This document shows, piece by piece, positions 6,915-16,761 of a stretch of 53,615 nt of DNA (the stretch's first letter is position 1; the number at the start of each line of letters is the position of its first letter). Location: positions 1 through 53,615 of the forward strand of contig JASGLP010000015.1 in NCBI GenBank assembly GCA_030156895.1, written 5' to 3'. The position numbers were made by a program, and so were the translations under genes. This stretch comes from Eubacteriaceae bacterium (GTDB lineage: Bacteria; Bacillota; Clostridia; Eubacteriales; Eubacteriaceae). The notes beneath the pieces are model-generated. The model saw nothing but the letters and a program-made list of their open reading frames with translations. It did no database searches and was not told where the DNA came from.

Positions 6915-9900
6915 TTAATATTTGTCGGATTCAAAATCATCCAGATAAATTTCCGGTTGATCATTAGCCAGTTCAAACGCTGGCGTATCAAAATCATCAG
7001 TATTTACCGCTTGCGGTTTTGTCGTTTCAGATTCTAATGATTCCATACTATTATATACCTTACTCTTTTGTTTTAGCTTAAAAGTCCCAACCAGATCTTT
7101 AAGCAGCTGCGCCTGACTGGACAGCTCTTCACTGGAGGCAGCACTTTGCTGAGCAGTGGCTGAATTGGTTTGAATAACCTGTGATACCTGGTCAATCCCC
7201 GTAGTAATCTGGGCGATTTCCGAGGCCTGATCATTAGAGGCTCTGGCGATATTGGCCACCAAACTGGTTACTTTTTCAATTTGTTCGAGAATTTCGGTCA
7301 GGCTTTCAGCCGTTTCATCAGCAATTTTGGTTCCGATTTCCACTTTAGCAATGGAGCCTTCAATTAACTCCGTTGTTTCAGAGGCGGCTTCGGCGCTTCT
7401 GGCGGCCAGACTTCTGACCTCTTCAGCAACAACCGCAAAGCCTTTGCCATGCTGGCCAGCTCTGGCTGCTTCTACCGCCGCATTTAATGCCAGGATATTG
7501 GTCTGGAAGGCAATGTCATCAATAACCCGAATAATACGGGAAATATTATTTGAGGACTCGTTGATGTCACCCATTGCCGATACCATTTGGGCCATCTGCG
7601 AGTTGCCGGTTTCAGCGTGTTGTCTGACATTGATCGCCAAATCATTAGCGGCATTGGCATCCTCTGCATTCTTACGGGTTTCAGCAGCCACTTCTTCAAT
7701 CGAAGCTGACAGCTCTTCAATCGAGCTGGCCTGCTCAGTTGTCCCTTGAGCCAGAGCCTGGCCACCGTCTGAAATCTGTCGGGAACCGGCATCCACCTGA
7801 CCAGCAGCAATATCGATATCGTTCATGGCTTCGCTTAATTGTGTAGTAATACCATTAATGGCATATTTGATATTGACAAAATCACCCAAATATTTTGATG
7901 TAATTTCCTGGCTTAAGTCACCGGCACCTACCTTTTCCAGGGTTTCAGAAATTTCAGACACATATTGTCGCAAGAATTCGATGGTCTGGTTCATATCCTG
8001 CTTGATGATCCCATGCTGACCGGCAAAATCGCCTTCCATGGTCACGTTCAGGTTTCCAACCGCCAATTCTTTTAAGGTATCAGATGCAGACTGGATCGGC
8101 GCAATGACAGCGTCAAGGGTCTGATTAAAGCCATCAATGACATTGGCGTATTCACCCTGGAAGAGTGATACATCACCACGATTATCCAAGTCACCCTCAA
8201 TTGCAACTCTTGCCATGTCGTTGGTTTCTGCAACCAGTTTTTGAATATTATCAATCATTGTGATAAAGCTTGGCACCAGCTGATCTTCTTGGCTGCGTTT
8301 GCCAACGGCTGTCAATTTTTCCAGATCCTGCATATCACCGACTGCGATATTGTTGCAGATATCCACGATATCGACCAGTTTTTCGTTGATGCCATTAATA
8401 GAAACGGCAATTTCCTGATAAATCCCGGTATACTCAGACTCAATTTTTTCGGAAAAATTATTGTCACTCATCAGGGCCAAAATTCGGTTGCCTTCTTCAA
8501 GACCACCTAAGCCGTCGATACAGGCGTTGATACTGTCTTTCATCTCATTGAAATCGCCAGAGTATTCCATCGAAATTTTCGGTGGTATTTCTCCCCGACC
8601 AATTCGTTCGATCGATTTAATGGCAATTTTAAGGGGATTAACCAGTGATTTGACCACATTGTTAATACCAACGATCAGTTCGCTATAGGCGCCGTTAAAC
8701 TGGCCAGCATCACCGCGATAAGTTAAATTACCCGTAGCGATTTCCTGAGCAATCTGAGTTTCTTCTTCATAGAGCTTTTTCAGGGTATCCATAATGGAGA
8801 TCAGGGCATAGCCCATTTCATCTTTTTGTGATCGCGGATTTACACTCACGGAAAGATTGCCATCGGCGATGCTTCGGACAATTTCCGCCTGCTCTTTACG
8901 ACTGTCAATAACGTTCTGGAAGGACTCCATTAGATCGCCGATTTCATCTTCCCGGTCAATTTCAATTTGGACGTTGGTTGAGCCTTCACCTACTTCATTG
9001 GCAATGACTCTCAGCTTTTGAATTGGGGCAACAATGACCCGTTTGGTGATCAAATAGATGATTCCCATTGCCAGAAGCAGAATAATAACACTAGCCAGTA
9101 ACAACGTATTGCGAAGTGAAGTAATGCTGGCAAAGACTGTATCCTGTGTATCTCCTATCCCAAGCATCCAGTCCGTTCCGGGGATCGGTGCAACTGCTGT
9201 GATTCGTTCACCCTCCAGATTATAAGTGATGATACCGCCGGTTTCCATATCCAAACCCTGGAAAGCTTGACCCACGCTTTGCATGGCTCCACCCGATTCC
9301 ATATCCTGAAAGATATTAACCTGATCCAAAACCAATTGTTCATTGGTATGGGCATCAATGGTTCCGTTTTTGCTGACGATGTATGCAAAACTGGTATCGC
9401 TGACTTTAAACTGGGTAACCAGTTCATTTAAGGACGTCCCTTCACGGCGACCCATCAGAATTGCTAGCACCTCATCGCCTGAGCGAATCGGCACCACATC
9501 CAAAACGACCGGCTCACCCGTCACAGAAGAGATGACTACGTCGGATATTCCCGCCTGTCCGGCAAAAGCATTAGCATAGACATCGCGTTCAGACAGCTGA
9601 TTGGTCTCTCCGCTGACCACATAATTGCCGATATAATCCGGGGTAATCACGGCAAAATCCATATAACCCATCTCTTCAACATATTCTGATAAATAAGCTT
9701 TTTGTTCTTGCCAATTCATGGAGCGCATGGTCTCACTGTCGGCTACCCCTTCCAGGGCAGTCAACTTGACCCGGATTTCTGAACCCAGGTAATTGGCATT
9801 CCCGGTAGCTGTTTTTAACAAATAATCTTTGGTATTCTGTTCCAGCGCCTGAGAAGATGAATTAATTGCAAGAACGCCTAAAATTACATTACTGACAATC

Positions 9901-9959
9901 AGAATGCTGCCAAAAATTAAGACAATTTTGAGCAAAAGTGACTTCCTGTTTTTTTCCAT
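6915..9959 (-). CDS. Methyl-accepting chemotaxis protein with dCache sensor and multiple HAMP-like repeats
   Basis: A 1014-residue transmembrane chemoreceptor. Membrane segments lie at about residues 9-31 and 284-306. Between them is a ~250-residue extracellular double-Cache-like sensor that probably binds a small solute. A canonical HAMP follows TM2 (about 306-360). Then come about 350 residues of repeated HAMP-like modules with recurring motifs such as [27 protein letters not shown] and [15 protein letters not shown]. The signalling hairpin (about 720-960) contains [18 protein letters not shown]. It ends in an acidic tail without a NWETF-type CheR tether. Most receptors are 500-700 residues; the extra length is the poly-HAMP region. 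It lies downstream of cheB but is separated from it by a strong terminator, so it needs its own promoter, which I could not place. The ligand is unknown. Confidence 0.95.
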   Translation of the reverse strand: MEKNRKSLLLKIVLIFGSILIVSNVILGVLAINSSSQALEQNTKDYLLKTATGNANYLGSEIRVKLTALEGVADSETMRSMNWQEQKAYLSEYVEEMGYMDFAVITPDYIGNYVVSGETNQLSERDVYANAFAGQAGISDVVISSVTGEPVVLDVVPIRSGDEVLAILMGRREGTSLNELVTQFKVSDTSFAYIVSKNGTIDAHTNEQLVLDQVNIFQDMESGGAMQSVGQAFQGLDMETGGIITYNLEGERITAVAPIPGTDWMLGIGDTQDTVFASITSLRNTLLLASVIILLLAMGIIYLITKRVIVAPIQKLRVIANEVGEGSTNVQIEIDREDEIGDLMESFQNVIDSRKEQAEIVRSIADGNLSVSVNPRSQKDEMGYALISIMDTLKKLYEEETQIAQEIATGNLTYRGDAGQFNGAYSELIVGINNVVKSLVNPLKIAIKSIERIGRGEIPPKISMEYSGDFNEMKDSINACIDGLGGLEEGNRILALMSDNNFSEKIESEYTGIYQEIAVSINGINEKLVDIVDICNNIAVGDMQDLEKLTAVGKRSQEDQLVPSFITMIDNIQKLVAETNDMARVAIEGDLDNRGDVSLFQGEYANVIDGFNQTLDAVIAPIQSASDTLKELAVGNLNVTMEGDFAGQHGIIKQDMNQTIEFLRQYVSEISETLEKVGAGDLSQEITSKYLGDFVNIKYAINGITTQLSEAMNDIDIAAGQVDAGSRQISDGGQALAQGTTEQASSIEELSASIEEVAAETRKNAEDANAANDLAINVRQHAETGNSQMAQMVSAMGDINESSNNISRIIRVIDDIAFQTNILALNAAVEAARAGQHGKGFAVVAEEVRSLAARSAEAASETTELIEGSIAKVEIGTKIADETAESLTEILEQIEKVTSLVANIARASNDQASEIAQITTGIDQVSQVIQTNSATAQQSAASSEELSSQAQLLKDLVGTFKLKQKSKVYNSMESLESETTKPQAVNTDDFDTPAFELANDQPEIYLDDFESDKY

Positions 9960-10014
9960 TTTCTTTTCCTTTTCAATTCATATTTTTGACCATCGAGCAA
10001 AAATGGTCGAGCTG

Positions 10015-10066
10015 AAAAAGCCGCTTAGCACAGGTCAGCAGAGGCGACCTATGCTAAGCGGCTTTT
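10015..10066 (-). terminator. Terminator downstream of cheB
   Basis: A 15-bp perfect stem (10016-10030 with 10052-10066) has a further inner AGGTC/GACCT pairing. On the minus strand it is followed by a short T-run. It ends the cheW-cheB unit 8 bp after the cheB stop. A second small dyad (GACCAT at 9988-9993 with ATGGTC at 10003-10008) lies in the short leader of the chemoreceptor gene. Confidence 0.93.
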
Positions 10067-10073
10067 GTATTTA

Positions 10074-11120
10074 CTACTTTGCTAAAGACCGGATAATCTC
10101 ATCGGGGATTCGTTCCAGGGGCAACTGTTTTTGAACCGCTCCGATATTAAAAGCAACCATTGGCATACCATATACCACTGACGACTTTTCGTCTTGACCA
10201 ATCGTATAAGCACCACTTTTTCGCATCTTTAATAAACCGTCCGCGCCATCCTTTCCCATGCCTGTCATAATTACGCCAATAGCCTTGTCCTTTACGACCT
10301 CGGCGACTGAGCGAAAGAGGACATCTACGGATGGACAGTGACCACTGATTTTTTCTTCTTTGGTGACCCGCACATAATAACCCGAGCCGCGTTTGGCAAC
10401 CCGCATCTGAAAATCTCCTGGAGCAATTAAGACTCTGCCGGGTCTTAACTCATCCCCGTCAGCCGCTTCTTTTACTTCCAGCTTGCATGAATTATTGAGA
10501 CGGTCAGCATATAATTTTGTAAATACCGGCGGCATATGCTGGACAATTACGATGGGCGGCATTTCTTTTGGCAGGGCAGAGATAACACTATACAAGGCAT
10601 CTGTGCCGCCAGTCGAAGCCCCCAGAGCAATCACCTGATTAGTACTGACTGATGTAACCGAGCCTGTCAGCGGTCGATTTGACACCAATGGTACATGCTT
10701 TTTATTTCCGACCTTAGCCGTTGAAGCAATTTTTACTTTTACTGTCAATTCATTCACAAAAGATGTCATCCCCCCCTGCCTGCTCATGTTGGGTTTTGTC
10801 ACAAATTCCACCGCTCCAGCATCGAGGGCATCAAATACATTCTGAGAAGCAGAACTCACAACGATGACTGGCAGAGGATATTGCGGCATCAGTTTTTTAA
10901 GAAAGTCAATGCCATTCATTTTGGGCATTTCCACATCAAGGGTCAGAACATCGGGTTTGAGCTTCACAATTAAATCCCTGGCCATGTAGGGATTTGATGC
11001 GGTGCCAACGATTTCCAGGCCTTCGTCTTTAGCCATTTCACGCGCCAGTGTTTCACGAAATAAAAGGGAGTCATCAACAATCAGAACTTTAATTCTCTGC
11101 TTTGCTCTCACGGCAGTCAC
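10074..11120 (-). CDS. cheB: Chemotaxis response regulator protein-glutamate methylesterase CheB
   Basis: Removes methyl groups from (and deamidates) chemoreceptors during adaptation. The N-terminal receiver domain (residues 10-125) has paired Asp at 16-17 and phospho-acceptor Asp62 (LDVEMP). The C-terminal esterase domain (about 160-348) shows GASTGGTDAL with the nucleophilic Ser, QHMPPVF with the catalytic His and MTGMGKDGADG with the catalytic Asp. At 348 residues it is full length. It lies 4 bp after cheW. The partner methyltransferase cheR and the kinase cheA are not in this window. Confidence 0.97.
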   Translation of the reverse strand: MTAVRAKQRIKVLIVDDSLLFRETLAREMAKDEGLEIVGTASNPYMARDLIVKLKPDVLTLDVEMPKMNGIDFLKKLMPQYPLPVIVVSSASQNVFDALDAGAVEFVTKPNMSRQGGMTSFVNELTVKVKIASTAKVGNKKHVPLVSNRPLTGSVTSVSTNQVIALGASTGGTDALYSVISALPKEMPPIVIVQHMPPVFTKLYADRLNNSCKLEVKEAADGDELRPGRVLIAPGDFQMRVAKRGSGYYVRVTKEEKISGHCPSVDVLFRSVAEVVKDKAIGVIMTGMGKDGADGLLKMRKSGAYTIGQDEKSSVVYGMPMVAFNIGAVQKQLPLERIPDEIIRSLAK

Positions 11121-11124
11121 CTCG

Positions 11125-11628
11125 TTATACTTCTTCGATCATATCTTCGAGAATTTCCATCTCATCATTCTTTAAGAGTCTTGAAGAATCCAATAGCAGT
11201 TGAACTTTTCCGCCAACCTTGCCAATTCCCTTCATGAAGCGATTTTCAAAGCCAGTTTTATTAGATGGCGGCGGCGCAATATCTTCATCATCAATGGTTA
11301 AGACTTCATCCACATTATCGACGATTAAACCCACTGAAACCGATTCAATGTCGATGACGATGATACAAGTCCGGTCATTGTAAGGGATGGGCTCTTTGCC
11401 AAATTGCAGGCGCACATCCAGAACCGGAATGATTTTACCGCGGAGATTGATAATCCCCTTGATATATTCAGGGACTTCGGGTACTTTGGTAATTGACTGC
11501 ATCCCGATAATTTCGGTTACATACCGAATTTCAATTCCAAACACTTCGTCACCCAGTGAAAAGGTTAAAAACCGTCCGTACTGAGTATCTTCTTCGAGAT
11601 TATTTTTTACAACGCCATTTTCTGTCAT
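11125..11628 (-). CDS. cheW: Chemotaxis coupling protein CheW
   Basis: Adaptor that joins CheA to receptors. A single CheW domain of about 145 residues follows a short acidic N-terminus. Characteristic stretches are VFGIEIRYVTEIIG, VPEYIKGIINLRGKIIPV and LIVDNVDEVL. The gene overlaps nothing and is 4 bp before cheB, so the two are almost certainly co-transcribed. A 256-bp gap separates it from cheD upstream. Confidence 0.97.
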   Translation of the reverse strand: MTENGVVKNNLEEDTQYGRFLTFSLGDEVFGIEIRYVTEIIGMQSITKVPEVPEYIKGIINLRGKIIPVLDVRLQFGKEPIPYNDRTCIIVIDIESVSVGLIVDNVDEVLTIDDEDIAPPPSNKTGFENRFMKGIGKVGGKVQLLLDSSRLLKNDEMEILEDMIEEV

Positions 11629-11884
11629 TTTTTCTACTCCTTATTCATCATCATCAATAGATTTTGTGCACTAGAATAAACGGTTAAAGGGCTACACAAT
11701 ATCGCTTTTATTTTACAAGTTTATCATTAATAGCGGTTAGAAACAATGCAAATTATCAAATCAAGCAATAAATTATTGTGCTTCCAAAAAACCGCTAAAC
11801 ACTGTGTGCCTACCGGTCAACTAAATACCCGTATTCTATATATAACAAAAAAAAGGGCTTTTATTCATTTGGAAGTTTATTTAT
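11629..11884 (-). other. AT-rich intergenic gap between cheD and cheW
   Basis: 256 bp without a credible gene. It holds an 8-bp inverted repeat (TAGCGGTT 11731-11738 with AACCGCTA 11790-11797). Between the arms is the 13-bp palindrome CAATAAATTATTG. It could end the cheC-cheD transcript and/or start a cheW-cheB transcript. I cannot place a convincing promoter. Confidence 0.5.
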
Positions 11885-12373
11885 TTAATATTCTACAATT
11901 CTTCGGTTTAGCGACTGAATTCTCATCACCCCAGTCTCCAAATCGAAGTATTGCGTGCGCCCAAAATTTAGTCCGGTATCCTCAGCGATAATGGCAATTC
12001 TTAGCCGTGCCAGTTCTCTTTTGACACTCTCGACATTACGTTCTCCAACGGCCCCTATTTTACTGCCTGGCTGAACCTCAAACATCTGTGCTCCGCCGGC
12101 AATTTTTGCAACAATCCGATTATTGCCAACCCCCATCCGCCGCATTTCATTCACCATGTCAGGAATGGCTGTGTCCGCAAATTTTTTACGGTTGATTTCA
12201 CGGCTGGAAAAACTGCGGCTGTCAGGCAGCATAATGTGTGACAATCCGCCAATTTTGGTAACCCGATCATACAGACAGATTCCCACACAGGAGCCAAGGG
12301 CAAAGGTCACAATTGTATGCGGTGCTTTTGAGGCTTTATAATCTGATATCCCTACGGTAATTTTTTCACTCAT
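11885..12373 (-). CDS. cheD: Chemoreceptor glutamine deamidase CheD
   Basis: Deamidates receptor glutamines and stimulates CheC phosphatase activity. The conserved active site is visible: Thr23, Cys29 in FALGSCVG and His46 in GGLSHIMLP, matching the Thr/Cys/His triad of T. maritima CheD. The 162 residues are typical. Its ATG overlaps the cheC stop by 4 bp, so the two partners are translationally coupled. Confidence 0.97.
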   Translation of the reverse strand: MSEKITVGISDYKASKAPHTIVTFALGSCVGICLYDRVTKIGGLSHIMLPDSRSFSSREINRKKFADTAIPDMVNEMRRMGVGNNRIVAKIAGGAQMFEVQPGSKIGAVGERNVESVKRELARLRIAIIAEDTGLNFGRTQYFDLETGVMRIQSLNRRIVEY

Positions 12374-12993
12374 AATTCAATTCCCAGTTTCTCCATAATG
12401 ATTTTTAAGGTATTGATTTCTGCAAACATGATAATATTACTATTCAGGTTTCCCCGTTCTCCAATAAAGTTTTCTTCGATGAACATCAGTTTATCACCAA
12501 TTGCCCCGAATTCGATAATTGGTACACTCATCAGCGCCCCGACCATATCGATGGCCACATAAGGTACAGACACATCAATTCTTAAGCCTGTTAATGACGC
12601 AATCGAGTTAATATAAGAGGCTGCTAAAATATTACCGATTTCTTTAATGGCGGATAACTTCATGTCACTGAGCTCATCATCATCGTCCTCAGCACTGCCC
12701 CCAAGTAGCAGGCTCATAATTCTTTTGGCATCTTCCATATTAATTAAAAAGACGATCATACCTTCGGCTTCGCCACTAAAGCTGACCAAAACTGAAACCG
12801 TCATGGTTTCCGCTCCACCCAAATCTTCAACCGCCTGATCAAATCCAGTGATGCGAACATTGGGCAGAGTCATATCAACTTTTTCGTCAAGAATGCTGGC
12901 CAGTGCACTGGCGGCGTTTCCACCTCCAATATTGCCAATCTCTCTTAAAACATCGATCTGCATTTCATTTAATTCTTCATAATTTTCAAACAC
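12370..12993 (-). CDS. cheC: CheY-P phosphatase CheC
   Basis: Dephosphorylates CheY-P and binds CheD. Two E-x-x-N phosphatase signatures are present: EIGNIGGGNA near residue 16 and EIGNILAAS near residue 116. The 207 residues are normal for CheC. It has no surface-binding FliN domain, unlike FliY further up the operon. It lies 11 bp after the fapA-like gene and overlaps cheD by 4 bp. Confidence 0.96.
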   Translation of the reverse strand: MFENYEELNEMQIDVLREIGNIGGGNAASALASILDEKVDMTLPNVRITGFDQAVEDLGGAETMTVSVLVSFSGEAEGMIVFLINMEDAKRIMSLLLGGSAEDDDDELSDMKLSAIKEIGNILAASYINSIASLTGLRIDVSVPYVAIDMVGALMSVPIIEFGAIGDKLMFIEENFIGERGNLNSNIIMFAEINTLKIIMEKLGIEL

Positions 12994-13004
12994 AAGCTTC
13001 CTCC

Positions 13005-14453
13005 TTAAAGCATCCCCAGAACAATTTTATCATTGTCCCAGTAAATCCGGCAGTGATCCAGATTGTCAGAATCAAAGTGAAACATTTCATTACCAAAAGA
13101 TATTTTCACTCCCCGATACAACTTTCTTTTACAGGCTATAAAACCATAATAGCTGATGGGGGTATGCATCTCGATTTCCTGCTTTTTTGATTCGAGAGCA
13201 GCCATATCCTTTTTAATCTGGTCTTTTTCGCGATTAATTTCTTTAACCATGGCAGAAATTTTTTCCAGCGCCTGGCGATTGACTTTTTTCATGGTAATGT
13301 TTTTTTTCTCATTTTCCAAAAGCATTTGCTGGACAGACTTTTCATTGATTGTCAATTTTGTCAGTTCCATCTTTTTTTCAGCAATTGACTGATCGCAGGC
13401 GTCAAGGCTCGCCTGATCCGGAGTGGGGACTCCTAAAACAGATATCCTTGTGGGATGCTCCCGGTCGGTTCCAATATCTTTAGCGGTTAATTCTCCCCGT
13501 AGTTTAATTGTTCCACCAACAATTAGCTCTTTCTGACCATTCAATTTTATATTGCCGCAGCACTCAACATTGCTCTCAATGATATAATCAGCAAAGATAT
13601 CACCGCCGACTTCGATTTCAGCATTCTCTATATACTTACTTCGCAGTTCACGGCCGACTTTGATTTTTTTTCCGTGACCGCCATTGATGCCAGCCGCAAC
13701 CACCACGTTTCCCCGGGACTCGATCTCTGCATCTTCAATAACACCTTTAATCATCAGATTGCCGCCGCATTTTACCTTAAAGCCACTACAGACATCACCA
13801 TTAACGGTAACATCACCAGGGAAATCAATATTTCCGGTTAAAATATCCACATCAGACTGAACCTGAAGCATGTCATTGACGTGTACGGAATTACCAATAA
13901 ATTTAACGATACCATCAGTTTTTGCAATCAGTTGAGTACCATCCTCAGAGATAAAGGTATTTTTCCCTTCTTTTAAAGAAGCTTTGCGACCATCTTTTGC
14001 TGGAATCGGATCACCAAAAACGGTTTTCCCCTCAATCCCTTTAGTTTCTTTTGTGATATTACATAAGACCTGGTCTTTACTGACCAGCTGGAAATGACTG
14101 GTATTTTTATAGTCAATCTTTTCCTCATCATCAAAAACCGGCTTATATTCTTCGTCCCTTTTTACATAACACTCATAGGTTCCATCTGTGCCTTGAATTG
14201 CCGCCATACCCTCAGCCACTTTAATTTTTAAATTAAAGACTGGCCGTCCGGCAAGTTTCTCAACTGTTTCTTCCTGCACACCATAAATCACTTTTTCCTG
14301 CTCCAGCGCATCAAGTATCGCCTGACTGGTCACTTCTATTTGTTCATCGGGGGCTTCTTTATTAATTTTTACAAAACCAATCAAGCCATCTTCACTTACC
14401 AGCACCTCAATCCGATCTTTGATGGCCTCTGCACCACCATTTAACACATCCAT
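13005..14453 (-). CDS. FapA (DUF342) family polymer-forming-like protein
   Basis: Encodes 482 residues. The N-terminal part (about 1-150) is alpha/beta. The centre (about 150-330) is a beta-helix-like run of short Gly/Val repeats, such as NIDFPGDVTVNGDVCSGFKV and GNLMIKGVIEDAEIESRGNV. The C-terminal third has a charged coiled coil (about 365-440). This is the FapA/DUF342 family (flagellar assembly protein A by annotation), often found in clostridial motility operons; its exact job in flagella is unclear. It lies between the rod gene flgG and cheC with short gaps. No signal peptide, so probably cytoplasmic. Confidence 0.88.
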   Translation of the reverse strand: MDVLNGGAEAIKDRIEVLVSEDGLIGFVKINKEAPDEQIEVTSQAILDALEQEKVIYGVQEETVEKLAGRPVFNLKIKVAEGMAAIQGTDGTYECYVKRDEEYKPVFDDEEKIDYKNTSHFQLVSKDQVLCNITKETKGIEGKTVFGDPIPAKDGRKASLKEGKNTFISEDGTQLIAKTDGIVKFIGNSVHVNDMLQVQSDVDILTGNIDFPGDVTVNGDVCSGFKVKCGGNLMIKGVIEDAEIESRGNVVVAAGINGGHGKKIKVGRELRSKYIENAEIEVGGDIFADYIIESNVECCGNIKLNGQKELIVGGTIKLRGELTAKDIGTDREHPTRISVLGVPTPDQASLDACDQSIAEKKMELTKLTINEKSVQQMLLENEKKNITMKKVNRQALEKISAMVKEINREKDQIKKDMAALESKKQEIEMHTPISYYGFIACKRKLYRGVKISFGNEMFHFDSDNLDHCRIYWDNDKIVLGML

Positions 14454-14479
14454 CCTTCATCTTCTCCCCTCAAAGAAAA

Positions 14480-15181
14480 CTAACGCAACTGATTGACTAC
14501 CGCTTCCATTTCATCTGCCGCCTGGACCATTCGTGAACTTAACTGAAAAGATCGCTGCGCTTCAATCATCCGCACAGTTTCAGTTCCCACATCCGTCCCT
14601 GAGCTCTCAAGCATGCCCTGAAGAACTTTAGATTCTGTATCAATTTGAGCAGCACCCGACTGGGCAGTCGCCTGAAAGAGGTTATTGCCAGACAGTTCCA
14701 AACCATAAGGATTATCAAAACTGAAGATACCCAGCATATCAATGCTAAAGCCATCAGTTATGTTGATACGGTTATAATTAGTATCCATGACATAATTGCC
14801 GTTACTGTCAACTAAGAAATTCTGGTCGCCTTCGACACTGATTGAGAAAGATCCATCTCGCGTATAATAAAGTTGTCCATCTGCAGGATCTTCAATGGCA
14901 AAAAAGCCATTGCCTTCAATTGCACAATCCATTTCCATCTGTGTTGGTTCAAGACTGGCCTGTTTAAAAATCAAACCGTTTTTCATGACTTTGGCCCCGT
15001 GTCCAGTGCTGACTTCCGCCCCAGCACCACCATTAACATTCTCATACATCAGCGAAGCAAAAGCTGTTAGTTGTCCCTTGAAGCCAGTTGTATTGGCATT
15101 GGACATATTATTGGCAATGGTATCCAAGGATTGCTGCTGGGCAATCATGCCAGCGCGTCCAGTGTAAAATCCTCTAATCAT
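14480..15181 (-). CDS. flgG: Flagellar rod / hook-basal body protein, FlgF-FlgG family (second copy)
   Basis: Encodes 233 residues. It starts MIRGFYTGRAGM and carries the rod signature SLDTIANNMSNANTTGFKGQ (about 18-37). The C-terminal FlgG/FlgE-type helix (VGTETVRMIEAQRSFQLSSR) is present. Distal rod component built on the proximal rod after export. It is the downstream member of a pair, like FlhO/FlhP in B. subtilis; which of the two is FlgG proper cannot be settled by reading alone. Confidence 0.88.
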   Translation of the reverse strand: MIRGFYTGRAGMIAQQQSLDTIANNMSNANTTGFKGQLTAFASLMYENVNGGAGAEVSTGHGAKVMKNGLIFKQASLEPTQMEMDCAIEGNGFFAIEDPADGQLYYTRDGSFSISVEGDQNFLVDSNGNYVMDTNYNRINITDGFSIDMLGIFSFDNPYGLELSGNNLFQATAQSGAAQIDTESKVLQGMLESSGTDVGTETVRMIEAQRSFQLSSRMVQAADEMEAVVNQLR

Positions 15182-15196
15182 CTTTGTCTCCTTATA

Positions 15197-15955
15197 TTAT
15201 GATGTTTTTCCAACCTGATTTGCCGAAATTTCATGAATACGATCGAATATTTTGATCATCTGGGAACAGGATGTGTATAGATTCTGCCTGGCGATGAGTG
15301 AACTCATCTCCTGTGTGACATCGGTGTTCGACGTTTCCAGATAGCCCTGGAGAATATTAAAATTAGCGTTGTTTTCCTGGGCAAAACCATTAGCCTGAAA
15401 AAATCCTTCCCCAATCTGGGTCAAATCTTCTGCATTGGCAACATTAACGATCCATAAAGTACCGCGGTTTTGACCATCAACCATGATATTCCCGTTTGTA
15501 GACACCGAAAAATTACTGGTACCGACATTAATCGGCTGACCATTCTGACCAAGCACCTCTCCGGCCCCTGGTAAAACAAGATTCCCCTGATCGTTGACTT
15601 CAAATTGTCCGTTTCGCGTTAAAACTTGACCATCTGCGGCCGTATTAATAACAAAAAATCCACTTCCCTGAATTGCCAGATCGACATTTCGTTCTGTCAT
15701 TCTTAGTGCACCTTCTGAGAAGTTTGTATAGTCTTCATCAACAACCGTAATATAAGAGCCCGTTCCAATATCGCGGTTATTAATGCTGGGGTCCGTACTG
15801 ACTCTCGCCAGTACATAGTCAGCAAAGCTTGATTCAATTGTAGCTTGAGATTTGTAACCAGCCGTATTGGCATTGGCTACATTATTTGAAAGAACATCAA
15901 TTGATTTTTGTTGGACAAAAAGTCCCGCTGCCGCTGAATAAAATCCCTGATCCAT
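15197..15955 (-). CDS. flgF: Flagellar rod / hook-basal body protein, FlgF-FlgG family (first copy)
   Basis: Encodes 252 residues with the rod signature SIDVLSNNVANANTAGYKSQ (about 18-37) and C-terminal TSNTDVTQEMSSLIARQNLY. It is 11 bp after the sigma-28 gene and 15 bp before the second rod gene. The order sigma factor, FlhO-like, FlhP-like is common in Clostridia. The symbol flgF is tentative. FlgB, FlgC and FliE, which form the proximal rod, are not in this window. Confidence 0.86.
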   Translation of the reverse strand: MDQGFYSAAAGLFVQQKSIDVLSNNVANANTAGYKSQATIESSFADYVLARVSTDPSINNRDIGTGSYITVVDEDYTNFSEGALRMTERNVDLAIQGSGFFVINTAADGQVLTRNGQFEVNDQGNLVLPGAGEVLGQNGQPINVGTSNFSVSTNGNIMVDGQNRGTLWIVNVANAEDLTQIGEGFFQANGFAQENNANFNILQGYLETSNTDVTQEMSSLIARQNLYTSCSQMIKIFDRIHEISANQVGKTS

Positions 15956-15966
15956 GTTTTTCTCCT

Positions 15967-16737
15967 TTAGTATTGGTTTAGTATATTCTTAAGTTTTAAC
16001 ATGGCCTGGGAATGGATCTGCGAGACCCGTGACTCAGTGACACCTAAAACTTCTGCAATCTCTTTTAATTTTAAATTTTCATAATAGTATAATGAAATAA
16101 CCTGACGCTCTTTTTCCTTTAAAGTATCGATGGATCTGGCCAACTGTGTTTTTAGCTCGTCAAACAATACTTTTGACTCCGGCCGCTCATCCCGGGTTTC
16201 CGTATCGACTAAAGGTGAAACTTCCATCATCTTTTCATTAGCCGCTTCCTCATATGAAAGGATGACTGAATTATGCCGCTGCTGAAAGATTTTCTGCAGA
16301 TTATCTTCAGTGATATTCATTGTCTTAGCCAGTTCTGAATTGGTGGGCTCACGGCCAAATTCCGCATAAAGCTCACCATATTTTTCTTCCAGTAACTTTG
16401 AAAGACTACGCTGACTTCTGGGAACCCAATCCTGCTTTCGCATAAAATCGATAATAGCTCCCCTTACTTTTAGGGTCGCAAAGGTCTCGAATTTATTGCC
16501 CTTATCTGGATCAAATTTTTCAACTGCGTCAATCAGCGCAATCATTCCCTGATTCACCATATCATCCATCTGGCTAAAATTATTATAGGAGCCCCTAAAA
16601 CGTAAGACTATTCTTTTAACCAGATCAGTGTACAGTAGAACCAGTTCATTTCGAATTTCAATGACCGGGTCTTCCCGATAACGACGCCAAAGAGTAAGAT
16701 GCTCCAGTTCCTGATTGTTCTCTTCTGCAAGATTCAT
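15967..16737 (-). CDS. fliA: RNA polymerase sigma factor for flagellar operon (sigma-28, FliA/SigD)
   Basis: Encodes 256 residues. Region 2 (about 50-125) contains FDPDKGNKFETFATLKVRGA and DFMRKQDWVPRS; region 3 follows; region 4 (about 200-250) contains LKEIAEVLGVTESRVSQIHS. It directs RNA polymerase to TAAA-N15-GCCGATAA promoters, of which three good examples lie at the left of this window (flagellin x2, flgM). It is held by FlgM. Because it is inside the riboswitch-led fliK operon, late genes would follow that operon's activity. Confidence 0.97.
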   Translation of the reverse strand: MNLAEENNQELEHLTLWRRYREDPVIEIRNELVLLYTDLVKRIVLRFRGSYNNFSQMDDMVNQGMIALIDAVEKFDPDKGNKFETFATLKVRGAIIDFMRKQDWVPRSQRSLSKLLEEKYGELYAEFGREPTNSELAKTMNITEDNLQKIFQQRHNSVILSYEEAANEKMMEVSPLVDTETRDERPESKVLFDELKTQLARSIDTLKEKERQVISLYYYENLKLKEIAEVLGVTESRVSQIHSQAMLKLKNILNQY

Positions 16738-16761
16738 TGAATTCTCCTTTGCCGGGAATCA

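Noticed and set aside
7252-7749. A 165-codon open frame on the plus strand opposite the chemoreceptor
   Set aside because: It is antisense to the highly conserved signalling domain and arises from its codon pattern; no promoter or ribosome site.
11699-11725. Possible sigma-28 promoter for cheW-cheB
   Set aside because: Only CGAT of the -10 matches and the spacing to the nearest TAAA is wrong.
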